A stretch of DNA of 64,000 nt, taken from assembly GCF_001742225.1 (NCBI RefSeq), contig NZ_CP017075.1, positions 744,001 to 808,000 on the forward strand, written 5' to 3'. Source of the DNA: Novosphingobium resinovorum (GTDB lineage: Bacteria; Pseudomonadota; Alphaproteobacteria; Sphingomonadales; Sphingomonadaceae). The notes under the pieces were generated by a model. It saw nothing but the letters and a program-made list of their open reading frames with translations. It was not told the origin of the DNA and did not search any database. Position numbers and translations under genes: made by a program. Shown in pieces: positions 37,456-47,548 of this stretch (the stretch's first letter is position 1; each line of letters starts with the position of its first letter).

Positions 37456-38754
37456 TTAGTCCTCGTAGATGGGGAAACGATCACACAGCGCTTCAACGCG
37501 CGTGCGAACGTTCTGCTCCACCTGAGCGTCACCTGCTTCGCCGCACTTGGCAAGACCGTCGAGAACGTCGGCGACCATGTTGCCGATCTCGCGGAATTCC
37601 TCGGGACCGAAACCGCGGGTGGTGCCGGCGGGCGAACCGACGCGGATGCCGCTCGTCTTCATCGGCGGCAGCGGGTCGAACGGGATGCCGTTCTTGTTGC
37701 AGGTGATCCCTGCGCGCTCCAGCGCCTCGTCGGCGTCCTTGCCGGTGACGCCCAGCGGCGAGAGGTCGATCAGCGCGAGGTGGGTGTCGGTGCCGCCCGA
37801 GACGATCGCGGCACCGCGCGCCTTGAGGGTGGCTGCCAGAACCTGCGCGTTCTCGATCACGCGCGCGGCGTAGTCCTTGAATTCGGGGCGCAGCGCTTCA
37901 CCGAAGGCGACGGCCTTGGCGGCGACGACGTGCATCAGCGGGCCGCCCTGCAGGCCGGGGAACACCGCCGAGTTGATCTTCTTGGCCAGCGCCTCGTCGT
38001 TGGTCAGGATCATGCCGCCACGGGGCCCACGCAGCGTCTTGTGCGTGGTGGTGGTGGCGATGTGCGCATGCGGGAACGGCGAGGGGTGCAGACCAGCCGC
38101 GACGAGCCCGGCGAAGTGCGCCATGTCGACCTGGAACAGCGCGCCGACGCTGTCGGCGATCTCGCGCATGCGCTTGAAGTCGATCACGCGCGGATAGGCC
38201 GAGCCGCCCGCGATAATGAGCTTGGGCTGGTGTTCCTTGGCAAGGGCCTCGACCTCATCGTAGTCAATGAGGTGGGTGTCCTTGGTCACGCCATACTGCA
38301 CGGCCTTGAACCACTTGCCCGAAAGCGCTGCGCGGGCGCCGTGGGTGAGGTGGCCACCGGCGTCGAGGCTCATGCCCATGATGGTGTCGCCGGGCTTGAC
38401 GGTCGCGAGCAGCACTGCGCCGTTGGCCTGCGCGCCCGAGTGGGGCTGGACGTTGGCGAAGCCGCAGTCGAACAACTGCTTGGCGCGCTCGATGGCGAGG
38501 GTCTCGACTTCGTCCGAAGGCTCGCAGCCCTGGTAGTAGCGCTTGCCGGGATAACCCTCGGCGTACTTGTTGGTCAGCACCGAGCCCTGCGCCTCGAGCA
38601 CGGCCTTGGAGACGATGTTCTCCGAGGCGATCAGTTCGATCTGCTTGCGTTCGCGCTTCAGTTCGTGGCCGATCGCGGCGGCGACGGCGGGGTCGCTCTG
38701 GGCGATCGTGTCGGTGAAGAAGCCGGGTGAACGGATGGCGGTTTCTACGGTCAT
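37456..38754 (-). CDS. glyA: Serine hydroxymethyltransferase
   Basis: The 432-residue PLP enzyme interconverts serine and glycine while charging tetrahydrofolate with a one-carbon unit. The PLP lysine is in [17 protein letters not shown]. Other landmarks are [10 protein letters not shown] (Glu near the substrate), [15 protein letters not shown] and [23 protein letters not shown] at 38754 has GGAGCC upstream. It follows rpiB by 14 bases, as in many alphaproteobacteria. Confidence 0.97.
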   Translation of the reverse strand: MTVETAIRSPGFFTDTIAQSDPAVAAAIGHELKRERKQIELIASENIVSKAVLEAQGSVLTNKYAEGYPGKRYYQGCEPSDEVETLAIERAKQLFDCGFANVQPHSGAQANGAVLLATVKPGDTIMGMSLDAGGHLTHGARAALSGKWFKAVQYGVTKDTHLIDYDEVEALAKEHQPKLIIAGGSAYPRVIDFKRMREIADSVGALFQVDMAHFAGLVAAGLHPSPFPHAHIATTTTHKTLRGPRGGMILTNDEALAKKINSAVFPGLQGGPLMHVVAAKAVAFGEALRPEFKDYAARVIENAQVLAATLKARGAAIVSGGTDTHLALIDLSPLGVTGKDADEALERAGITCNKNGIPFDPLPPMKTSGIRVGSPAGTTRGFGPEEFREIGNMVADVLDGLAKCGEAGDAQVEQNVRTRVEALCDRFPIYED

Positions 38755-38768
38755 GGTTCTTGGCTCCT

Positions 38769-39206
38769 TCAGAAGGACGGATTGGAGAGCTTTTCGACGC
38801 GGCCTGCATGGCGGCCGCCGCCGAACTCGGTGGAGAGGAAAGCGTCGAGGCAGGCCTTGGCCATGTCCTCGCCGGTCAGGCGTGCGCCCATGGCGATGAC
38901 GTTGGCGTCGTTGTGCTCGCGGGCGAGGGCGGCCGAGAGCGGCTCGCCCACCAGCGCGCAGCGGCAGGCGGGATCGCGGTTGACGGCGATCGAGATGCCG
39001 ATGCCCGAGCCGCAAAGCGCGACGCCGAACTGCACGGTGCCGTCGGCGACGACCGAGGCCAGCTTGTATCCGTAATCGGGGTAATCCACCCGGTCGGCGG
39101 TTTCGGGGCCGAGGTCGGCGACTTCGTGGCCGGCCTCGATGAGGTATTCGCGCAAGGTCGCCTTGAGGTCGACGGCGGCGTGGTCGGATGCGATCGCGAT
39201 ACGCAT
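38769..39206 (-). CDS. rpiB: Ribose-5-phosphate isomerase B
   Basis: The 145-residue enzyme interconverts ribose-5-phosphate and ribulose-5-phosphate. Family landmarks are the start [16 protein letters not shown], the active Cys in [16 protein letters not shown], and [15 protein letters not shown]. It is the first gene of the leftward rpiB-glyA-nrdR-trmJ operon. The 247-base gap to the Kazal-type gene should hold its promoter; no clear site was identified. Confidence 0.95.
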   Translation of the reverse strand: MRIAIASDHAAVDLKATLREYLIEAGHEVADLGPETADRVDYPDYGYKLASVVADGTVQFGVALCGSGIGISIAVNRDPACRCALVGEPLSAALAREHNDANVIAMGARLTGEDMAKACLDAFLSTEFGGGRHAGRVEKLSNPSF

Positions 39207-39453
39207 GGGAGAGGTGCTTCCTGCCTGCGAGGGATTCGTTTGCGGCTCCCTTAGTCGCGGCTTTGCAATATTGCGAGTCTTGTGGGCACAGCGTTTGGAT
39301 CGCCAATGGAGCCATGCGGGCAATTGTGCAGCGCATATGGATGTTTCAGCCGCATGATGCTTGCAAGGGTTTGTTCAGGGGCGCAAGTTCCGGCTCCCGA
39401 TAGGCTGGCCCGAAAAGGCCGGACGCAGGGCCGACAGAAGAAAGGGGATTGCC

Positions 39454-39705
39454 ATGAAGCTGACCGTCATGCGCGCATTGAGCCTCGCCGGGGTGCTGGT
39501 TCTCACAGGGTGTCTGGAGACGATGCCGGGACCGGATCGCCCCCATCGCCCGCGCCCGGAAAAGCCCGCGATCTGTACGCGCGAATATGCGCCGGTCTGT
39601 GCGCAAAAGCGTCGCCATCGCCAGACTTTCAGCAATGCCTGCATGGCGCGCGCCGAAGGGTTCCGGGTTGTCAGCTCAGGCGCCTGCGAGCGCGGCGGGC
39701 AATAG
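39454..39705 (+). CDS. Lipoprotein with Kazal-type inhibitor domain
   Basis: The 83-residue protein has a lipobox (VLVLTGC, Cys at about residue 20) and a Pro/Arg-rich linker. A compact domain with Kazal spacing follows: ICTREYAPVCAQ, then FSNACMARAEGFRVVSSGAC, six cysteines counting the last. Kazal domains inhibit serine proteases; bacterial versions are thought to protect the envelope. AAAGGGGA lies about eight bases before ATG 39454. It stands alone, divergent from rpiB. Confidence 0.78.
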   Translation: MKLTVMRALSLAGVLVLTGCLETMPGPDRPHRPRPEKPAICTREYAPVCAQKRRHRQTFSNACMARAEGFRVVSSGACERGGQ

Positions 39706-39901
39706 GAGGGCCGGACGCGGAGGCAGAAGCGGGGTTTTCGGGTTCTTCGAATAGTTGCGACGATCTTATTGGTCTGATGCGGACCTCGGTGGCGGGCTAG
39801 CACCGGGATGCAACTTCACGAAGGCAGACCGCGATGATCCTCAACTGGCCCCTCTGGCCCGCATTTCCTCTCCGCCCCGCCCGTCCTGCGGGAGAGGCGG
39901 C

Positions 39902-40516
39902 ATGAGCGGGAGCGGGGGCGTCGTACACAACGTCGGCTCGGCATTCGACGTGACGCTGGATGTGGCGGCGTGGGACGGTGCGGGCGCGCAAGTGGACCTT
40001 TCGTGCGCGGCGATGTTCAGCGAGGAACCGGCCGGCGCGCCCACGGGCGGGCTGGCTCACCTCGACGCAGCGCTGGGCGGGCGGCTGCTCGAACTGCGCC
40101 GCGAAGGCCATTTCACCGGTGCTCCGGGCGAATGCCTGCTGATTTCCCAGCCGCCCGAAACGGTTGCGGCCAAGGCGCTGCTGGTGGTCGGGCTGGGCCA
40201 TCCGCAAGGGTGGACGCCGCTTCACTTGCGCGAAGCGGTGCGCTCGGCGGCCACTTTCGCGCTGGCGCTCGGTGTGCGCAGCGCCGCCTTCGCACCGGGC
40301 ATGCGCGACAGCGGCCTCTCGGCGGACGGGACGGCCGGAGCGCCCGCGCACATGATCGCTGGGCTTGCCGCCGCGCTTGCCACCCGGCACAGGCTGGTCC
40401 CCATGGGCCTTGCTCCGGCGCCGGTTCTGGAACGCTGGGTGTTCGACGTCGGCGCGGAAAGGCTCGAGGCAGCGGCGCGGGAGTTTCGCGAGCAACTGCG
40501 CGGGCAAGGCGATTGA
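39902..40516 (+). CDS. Stand-alone leucyl-aminopeptidase (M17) N-terminal-domain protein
   Basis: The 204-residue protein resembles the macro-like N-terminal domain of M17 leucyl aminopeptidases, with segments AKALLVVGLGHPQGWTP and LREAVRSAATFALALGVRSAAF. It stops before any catalytic domain and has no metal-binding NTDAEGRL-type motif. It may bind a nucleotide or ADP-ribose, or be a regulatory remnant. ATG at 39902 follows GGGAGAGG by five bases. It is convergent with rpoD, sharing the terminator at 40526-40551. Confidence 0.7.
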   Translation: MSGSGGVVHNVGSAFDVTLDVAAWDGAGAQVDLSCAAMFSEEPAGAPTGGLAHLDAALGGRLLELRREGHFTGAPGECLLISQPPETVAAKALLVVGLGHPQGWTPLHLREAVRSAATFALALGVRSAAFAPGMRDSGLSADGTAGAPAHMIAGLAAALATRHRLVPMGLAPAPVLERWVFDVGAERLEAAAREFREQLRGQGD

Positions 40517-40525
40517 GCCTGTAAA

Positions 40526-40551
40526 AAAAGCCCCGCCGAAGCGGGGCTTTT
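40526..40551. terminator. Bidirectional intrinsic terminator between M17-like gene and rpoD
   Basis: AAAAGCCCCGC pairs with GCGGGGCTTTT around a four-base loop, with an A-run on one side and a T-run on the other. It serves both the rightward M17-like gene and the leftward yqeY-dnaG-rpoD operon. Confidence 0.93.
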
Positions 40552-40554
40552 CTC

Positions 40555-42585
<2,031 letters not shown>

Positions 42586-42640
42586 CAGTTCGCCGTTATC
42601 CCGTGCCGTCGTGAGTGCGTAAACCTGGGGTCCGTAAACC

Positions 42641-42656
42641 TTGTATAATTATACAA
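42641..42656. promoter_or_regulatory. AT-rich perfect palindrome between dnaG and rpoD
   Basis: TTGTATAATTATACAA is a perfect 16-bp palindrome immediately after the dnaG stop codon, in otherwise GC-rich sequence. It contains TATAAT on both strands, so it may form the -10 of a promoter for rpoD, about 55-70 bases upstream of its start. It may instead bind a dimeric regulator. No good -35 element was found at the right distance. Confidence 0.5.
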
Positions 42657-44543
42657 TCACGACGCATGTCTGGTTGCCATTTGCCTGAGACGGCTATCGA
42701 ATTCCAGCTTTCTCTTCAGCAGTCGCTGCTGTTCGGCGAATGCCGAGTCGGAAAGCTCTGATTCGAACCGCGCCGTTGCTTTTGCCAGTGCCGCTTCGAG
42801 TACTGGTCGCTCGACGAGGAGGTCGATCGCCTGGGCCAGTTCGGCTGCCGCCTGTTCCTCGCTCGTTTCGGGAATCAGGAAGCCGAATCTAAGCCCTGCG
42901 TACTCGGCGGCCTTGGGTTGCACCAGGCCGTTGTCTCGCAATATGGTGGCGAGAACCTCGGTTTCAAGCGCGTCTGCGGCGCCGCAGCAGTCCACCAGTG
43001 TCTCGAAGCGCGGATCGAGACCGGGGGTGCGGGCGAGCGCTTCCGCGTGGCGCGCAAGTTGCGCGGGCCAGCGAATGAGCCCGGCGATGATCGCGGCGGA
43101 GAGCGCATCGCGGGTGCCTGCGCCTGCGAATCGGGTGTTCAGGCGCTCGATCGATTCGGGCGAGGAGGGGGCAGGGCTCGGCTTGCCGTTCCATTTGCCG
43201 CTTCCGCGCTGGTTCTGGCGAGGCTGGAAGTTTCCCCCACCACCTTGCGCTCCACCCTGTTGCCAGCGATTCTCCCGGCGCGGGAAGGCGAATTCGGAAT
43301 ATCGGTCCTGCAGTTCGCGACGGTAAAGCCCGGCGATGTCGGGGTGCTGGATCGTCTCGACGTGGGCCATCAGGCGGGCCTTGAGGCCGGCCTTGTCCTC
43401 GGGCGTATTGAGCGGGACGGCATCTCGCTCCGCCTCCCACAGCACTTCGACGAGGGACTTCGCCTCGCCGAGAATGTCCTCCATCGCGCGGGAGCCGCGC
43501 TGCTTGATGAGATCGTCGGGGTCCAGCCCCTCGGGCAGGCGGACGATTCGCAGGGAGTGGGCAGGGCGCAGCAGCGGCAGGGCGCGGGTGATCGCGCGCA
43601 TCGCCGCGCGCTGGCCGGCCGTGTCGCCGTCGAAGCACAGGGTCGGCGTCTCGACATGGCGCCAGAGCATCTCGATCTGGTGCTCGGTCAGCGCAGTGCC
43701 CAGCGGCGCGACGGCATCGGCGATCCCGGCGGCGGCCAGCGCGATGACGTCCATGTAGCCCTCGACCACCACGATCCGCCCCGACTGGCGCGCGGCGGGC
43801 GCGGCGCGGTGCAGGTTGTAGAGCGTGCGGCCCTTGTCGAACAGCGGGGTATCGGGCGAGTTGAGGTACTTGGGCGCATCGGTCTTGCCCTTGGTGAGGA
43901 TGCGGCCACCGAAGGCGATGACCCGGCCGCGCGCATCCTCGATGGGGAGCATCAGGCGGCCCCGAAAACGGTCGTAGGGATCGCGTTCCTCGACGGCGAT
44001 CCGCAGGCCCGCCTCGATCAGCATGGGCTCGGGGAAGCGGGAGAGGGCCTCTTTCAGTGCCTGCCGCCCCTCGGGCGCATAGCCGAAGCCGAAGCGCTGC
44101 ACGGTATGCGCATCGAATCCGCGCGTGGCGAGATAGGCGCGCGCCGCCGCGCCTTCTGCGCCGGACAGGCTGGCCTTGAACCACGCCTGCGCGGCGGCCA
44201 TCACGTCGTGCAGGCTGTCGCGCTTCTCCGCCGCGCGCGCCATCTGCGGATCGGGCGCGGGGACGTCCATCCCGGCCTCGGCCGCCAGTTCCTTGACCGC
44301 GTCCATGAAGGCGAGGCCCTGGTGGTCGGTCATCCAGCGGATGGCGTCGCCATGGGCGCCGCAGCCGAAGCAGTGGTAGAACCCTTTCTCGTCGTTGACG
44401 TAGAAGCTGGGCGAGTTTTCGTTATGGAAAGGGCAGCAGGCCCGATGCTCGCGCCCCGCCTTCTGCAGCCGCACGGAGCGGCCGATCAGAGCGGAAAGCG
44501 CGGTGCGGGACCGGAGTTGGTCGAGCCATTGGGGGGTGAGCAC
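42657..44543 (-). CDS. dnaG: DNA primase
   Basis: The 628-residue enzyme makes RNA primers at the replication fork. The zinc-binding domain has CPFH (residues 37-40) and CFGC (58-61). The RNA polymerase core follows (RFRGRLMLPIEDARGRVIAFGGR), with TOPRIM motifs VVVEGYMDVIAL and CFDGDTAGQRA. A Gly/Gln-rich linker leads to the DnaB-binding C-terminal domain. It begins with GTG at 44543; no in-frame ATG fits the family start. It is the middle gene of yqeY-dnaG-rpoD. Confidence 0.97.
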   Translation of the reverse strand: MLTPQWLDQLRSRTALSALIGRSVRLQKAGREHRACCPFHNENSPSFYVNDEKGFYHCFGCGAHGDAIRWMTDHQGLAFMDAVKELAAEAGMDVPAPDPQMARAAEKRDSLHDVMAAAQAWFKASLSGAEGAAARAYLATRGFDAHTVQRFGFGYAPEGRQALKEALSRFPEPMLIEAGLRIAVEERDPYDRFRGRLMLPIEDARGRVIAFGGRILTKGKTDAPKYLNSPDTPLFDKGRTLYNLHRAAPAARQSGRIVVVEGYMDVIALAAAGIADAVAPLGTALTEHQIEMLWRHVETPTLCFDGDTAGQRAAMRAITRALPLLRPAHSLRIVRLPEGLDPDDLIKQRGSRAMEDILGEAKSLVEVLWEAERDAVPLNTPEDKAGLKARLMAHVETIQHPDIAGLYRRELQDRYSEFAFPRRENRWQQGGAQGGGGNFQPRQNQRGSGKWNGKPSPAPSSPESIERLNTRFAGAGTRDALSAAIIAGLIRWPAQLARHAEALARTPGLDPRFETLVDCCGAADALETEVLATILRDNGLVQPKAAEYAGLRFGFLIPETSEEQAAAELAQAIDLLVERPVLEAALAKATARFESELSDSAFAEQQRLLKRKLEFDSRLRQMATRHAS

Positions 44544-44566
44544 GAGACCTGCCGCCTGTCAGCAAA

Positions 44567-45019
44567 TCAGGCCAGCGCCGCCTTAACCCAGCCGCTCGCC
44601 TTGGTCATGTCGAGCACGGTGCCGTGGCGGGCTTTCAGTTCGCCCATGACCTTGCCCATGTCCTTCATGCCGCTGGCGCCGGTCTCCGCCTTGATCGCCT
44701 CGATGGCGGCCATGGTTTCTTCCTCGGACAACTGGGCGGGGAGGAAGGTTTCGATGACTTCCAGCTCGGCCTGTTCGTCGGCAGCCTTTTCGGGGCGGCC
44801 GCCCTGCTCGAACAGGGTGATCGATTCGCGGCGCTGCTTCACCATCTTCTGCAGCACGTCGATCACCAGCGCGTCGTCGTCGGGCAGCGTGTCGGCGGTG
44901 CGCAGCTCGATGTCGCGGTCCTTGATCTTTGCAAGGATGAGGCGGACAGTGGCGAGGCGCTGCTTCTCACCGGCCTTCATGGCGGTGATCTGCGCGGCCT
45001 TGATCGAATCACGAAGCAT
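44567..45019 (-). CDS. GatB/YqeY domain protein
   Basis: The 150-residue protein is a YqeY homologue, related to the tail domain of GatB amidotransferase. Landmarks are the start MLRDSIKAAQITAMKAGEKQ, then RLATVRLILAKIKDRDIE, and the Gly-rich end GMKDMGKVMGELKARHG. Its role is uncertain; tRNA binding is inferred from the domain. It starts the leftward operon ahead of dnaG (23-base gap) and rpoD. The 183-base gap to the divergent carA gene holds both promoters. Confidence 0.93.
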   Translation of the reverse strand: MLRDSIKAAQITAMKAGEKQRLATVRLILAKIKDRDIELRTADTLPDDDALVIDVLQKMVKQRRESITLFEQGGRPEKAADEQAELEVIETFLPAQLSEEETMAAIEAIKAETGASGMKDMGKVMGELKARHGTVLDMTKASGWVKAALA

Positions 45020-45202
45020 GGGTTTTCCTGCAAATGAACTGAGTGAACGGGGTGGTGCGTGTGGCAAAGCTAGCAACCTGCGCGCCGATTTGCACGTGCG
45101 CGCCCAAATTGCACCCCCACACCTTGACGCGGTGCACAACCCTCTCTAGCGGCCGCGTCTTAGCACACAACGTTAGAAACGCCGTCAACGGAGCGACCCA
45201 CC

Positions 45203-46369
45203 ATGGCCGACGCCGCATCTTCGCTTGCGCCCAAACCCGAAGGGGCAACGGGCGTTCTGGTTCTCAGCGACGGACACGTCGTCTGGGGACGTGGTTTCGG
45301 TCATGTCGGAGAGTCCGTGGGTGAAGTCTGCTTCAACACCGCGATGACCGGCTACCAGGAAGTCATGACCGACCCGTCCTATGCGGGCCAGATCGTCACT
45401 TTTACTTTCCCGCATATCGGCAATGTCGGCGTGAACGAGGAAGACCTCGAATCGCTGGTCGACGGCGCCGTCGGCTGCGTCGTCCGCGAGGACGTGACGC
45501 TGCCTTCGAACTTCCGTTCCGCAGGCGGCTACGCCGAGTGGCTGGCGAGCAAGGGCAAGGTCGGCCTTTCGGGCGTCGACACCCGCGCGCTCACCCGCCG
45601 CATCCGCAGCGCCGGTGCGCCCAACGCCGTCATCGCCCATGACCCCGAAGGCAACTTCGACATTCCCGCGCTCATCAAGCGGGCGCAGGAATGGCCGGGC
45701 CTCGAAGGCATGGACCTTGCCAAGCTGGTCAGCCGCGAAATCCAGCAGGGCTGGGAAGGCTCGACTTGGACACTCGGTGAGGGCTACGGCACTGCCGACG
45801 GCGAGACCCGCCCGCACGTCGTCGCGATCGACTACGGCGCCAAGGACAACATTTTCCGCAATCTCGTGAAGGCTGGCGCGCGCGTCACCGTGGTTCCGGC
45901 CGAGGCTTCGCTGGAAACCATCCTGTCGCTCGAACCCGCTGGCGTGTTCCTCTCGAACGGCCCCGGCGACCCGGCGGCGACCGGCGCTTATGCCGTGCCC
46001 GTAATCGCGGCGCTGCTGGAGCGTGACATGCCGGTCTTCGGCATCTGCCTCGGTCACCAGATGCTCGGCATCGCGGCGGGCGCCAAGACAGCCAAGATGT
46101 TCCAGGGCCATCGCGGCGCCAACCATCCGGTCAAGCGCCATGCCGACGGCGTGGTCGAGATCACCTCGATGAACCACGGCTTCGCGGTGGACAACACCTG
46201 CCTGCCGGACAATGTCGAGGAAACCCACGTCTCGCTGTTCGACGGCACCAACTGCGGCATCGCGATCAAGGGCAAGCGCGCTTTCGGCGTGCAGTACCAC
46301 CCCGAGGCGAGCCCCGGCCCGCAGGACAGCTTCTACCTGTTCGAGAAGTTCGTGGGTATGCTCGGCTGA
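45203..46369 (+). CDS. carA: Carbamoyl-phosphate synthase small (glutaminase) subunit
   Basis: The 388-residue subunit releases ammonia from glutamine for carbamoyl phosphate, used in arginine and pyrimidine synthesis. The nucleophile is Cys282 in GICLGHQMLG, with the His and Glu in GVQYHPEASPGP. The N-terminal CarA domain (GEVCFNTAMTGYQEVMTDPSY) is complete. The partner carB is not adjacent: two small genes occupy 46516-47547 between them. The start at 45203 lies about eight bases after GGAGCGA. Confidence 0.97.
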   Translation: MADAASSLAPKPEGATGVLVLSDGHVVWGRGFGHVGESVGEVCFNTAMTGYQEVMTDPSYAGQIVTFTFPHIGNVGVNEEDLESLVDGAVGCVVREDVTLPSNFRSAGGYAEWLASKGKVGLSGVDTRALTRRIRSAGAPNAVIAHDPEGNFDIPALIKRAQEWPGLEGMDLAKLVSREIQQGWEGSTWTLGEGYGTADGETRPHVVAIDYGAKDNIFRNLVKAGARVTVVPAEASLETILSLEPAGVFLSNGPGDPAATGAYAVPVIAALLERDMPVFGICLGHQMLGIAAGAKTAKMFQGHRGANHPVKRHADGVVEITSMNHGFAVDNTCLPDNVEETHVSLFDGTNCGIAIKGKRAFGVQYHPEASPGPQDSFYLFEKFVGMLG

Positions 46370-46386
46370 TGGTCGCAGCGGGTCAG

Positions 46387-46513
46387 GCTCCCTTGGCGGC
46401 GTTCGCGCCGTCCCACGCATCGGCGATGATTGCCGGTGCGGCCAAGGGAGCTTTCGACCCGGCCCGGCGGATTGCCTATGCATCCAGGCACCTCATAACA
46501 AAGAAGGTGCCTG
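46387..46513 (+). promoter_or_regulatory. Two hairpins in the carA downstream leader, second covering a ribosome site
   Basis: An 11-bp perfect stem (GCTCCCTTGGC, 46387-46397, with 46441-46451) is followed by a nine-bp stem (CAGGCACCT, 46485-46493, with 46505-46513). The right arm of the second contains the AAGGTG ribosome site of the next gene and ends two bases before its ATG. The structures could regulate translation of that gene or weaken read-through from carA. No T-run follows either stem. Confidence 0.55.
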
Positions 46514-46515
46514 AA

Positions 46516-46902
46516 ATGACTAGCGCAATGTCCGCTCTGATCGACCACATGATCGCCTACTACGTCGCCGGGCCGGCGGCCGAACTCTCGGTCGCGCCGC
46601 GCTTTTATCCCTACGGCGAACTGCAGCTCATCTTCGAGGACAAGGTCTCCGTCGCCGTCCGCAAGTTCGGCCCGAAGGTGCGCAAGCACTCCAAGGAAGC
46701 CGGCAAGGCCTTCATCGATCGCATGATCGAGACGGGCGCCTGGTCCACCAACCAGGGCGAGTACGGCGGCTCGATGCACCAGTTCCAGGCCGACCGCTTT
46801 CGCGAAGTCATTCGCACTGAGCAGGACGCCAACCCCATCATCCAGAACGCGAAAGCCGATCCTGACTACTGGGACAAGGCCTTCGGCGATCTTATGGGTT
46901 GA
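46516..46902 (+). CDS. Conserved-type hypothetical protein between carA and carB
   Basis: This 128-residue soluble protein starts MTSAMSALIDHMIAYYVAGP and contains PRFYPYGELQLIFEDKVSVAVRKFG followed by a helical part and a Tyr/Trp-containing end. It has normal high-GC codon use, unlike its downstream neighbour. I chose ATG at 46516, with AAGAAGGTG about seven bases upstream. An ATG overlapping the carA stop (46369) is in frame but would add 49 atypical residues. I recognise no domain. Confidence 0.7.
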   Translation: MTSAMSALIDHMIAYYVAGPAAELSVAPRFYPYGELQLIFEDKVSVAVRKFGPKVRKHSKEAGKAFIDRMIETGAWSTNQGEYGGSMHQFQADRFREVIRTEQDANPIIQNAKADPDYWDKAFGDLMG

Positions 46903-46908
46903 AGCAAA

Positions 46909-47547
46909 ATGAGCGGGCAGAACGGGTATATGATCAAGCAAGCTGAATTAGAGGCAGTCGTTCTGCTCGCATTGTACAATTATTTTCAAGTTCACAGCGG
47001 AAGTTTGACGATCAGCCAAATCAAGAGACTTTTGAATTTTGACGTGTCTGAACGGCGCGTAGAGATGGCGGTCTCAAATCTTGCGTCGAGTGGCTATGTT
47101 GATGGTGAATATAGCTACGTTGATGAAAATGGTTTTGCGATTTCTGACGCTGGTTACAAATATGCTGAAGAACTCGAAGGCCGGGCTAATGGACGGAAAG
47201 ATGCTGACGAATCTGAAGAGGTTCCAGCCTCTGATCGCGTAGTCGGATTGGATCATAATAGTCGTCAGTTTATCGAGGTGCGGAGCGAGGTGACTTCGCT
47301 TGCCAAACAAATTTCCCTCGCAAATGATGTGGGAAATCTAAGTTCGCGCGAGAAACTCGTAGCTGAGCAAGAAGTTACAGCGCTCGGGGATGCGCTGGAC
47401 CGTGAGTTTATCCGGCCAAAGGAAATTTGGCTACGTTCCAAGTTAACCCTGCAATGGATAGGGAAGGAGGCTGCCGCCGCCGTTATAGGTACTGCGGCAC
47501 TCGCTCTCCTTGCGCTCATTGCTCATTTGCTAGGCTTTGCGATCTAA
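46909..47547 (+). CDS. AT-rich hypothetical protein: winged-helix-like domain plus C-terminal membrane segment
   Basis: The 212-residue protein has an N-terminal part that looks like a winged-helix DNA- or protein-binding domain (about residues 8-95: [20 protein letters not shown], then [20 protein letters not shown]), a charged linker, a helical middle, and one C-terminal membrane segment ([21 protein letters not shown]). Sampled lines have about 35, 55 and 38 percent GC, against roughly 65 percent around it, so it is very likely acquired. It starts six bases after the preceding stop, and its stop lies one base before the carB ATG. An in-frame ATG at 46930 is an alternative start. Function unknown. 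Confidence 0.85.
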   Translation: MSGQNGYMIKQAELEAVVLLALYNYFQVHSGSLTISQIKRLLNFDVSERRVEMAVSNLASSGYVDGEYSYVDENGFAISDAGYKYAEELEGRANGRKDADESEEVPASDRVVGLDHNSRQFIEVRSEVTSLAKQISLANDVGNLSSREKLVAEQEVTALGDALDREFIRPKEIWLRSKLTLQWIGKEAAAAVIGTAALALLALIAHLLGFAI

Positions 47548-47548
47548 C

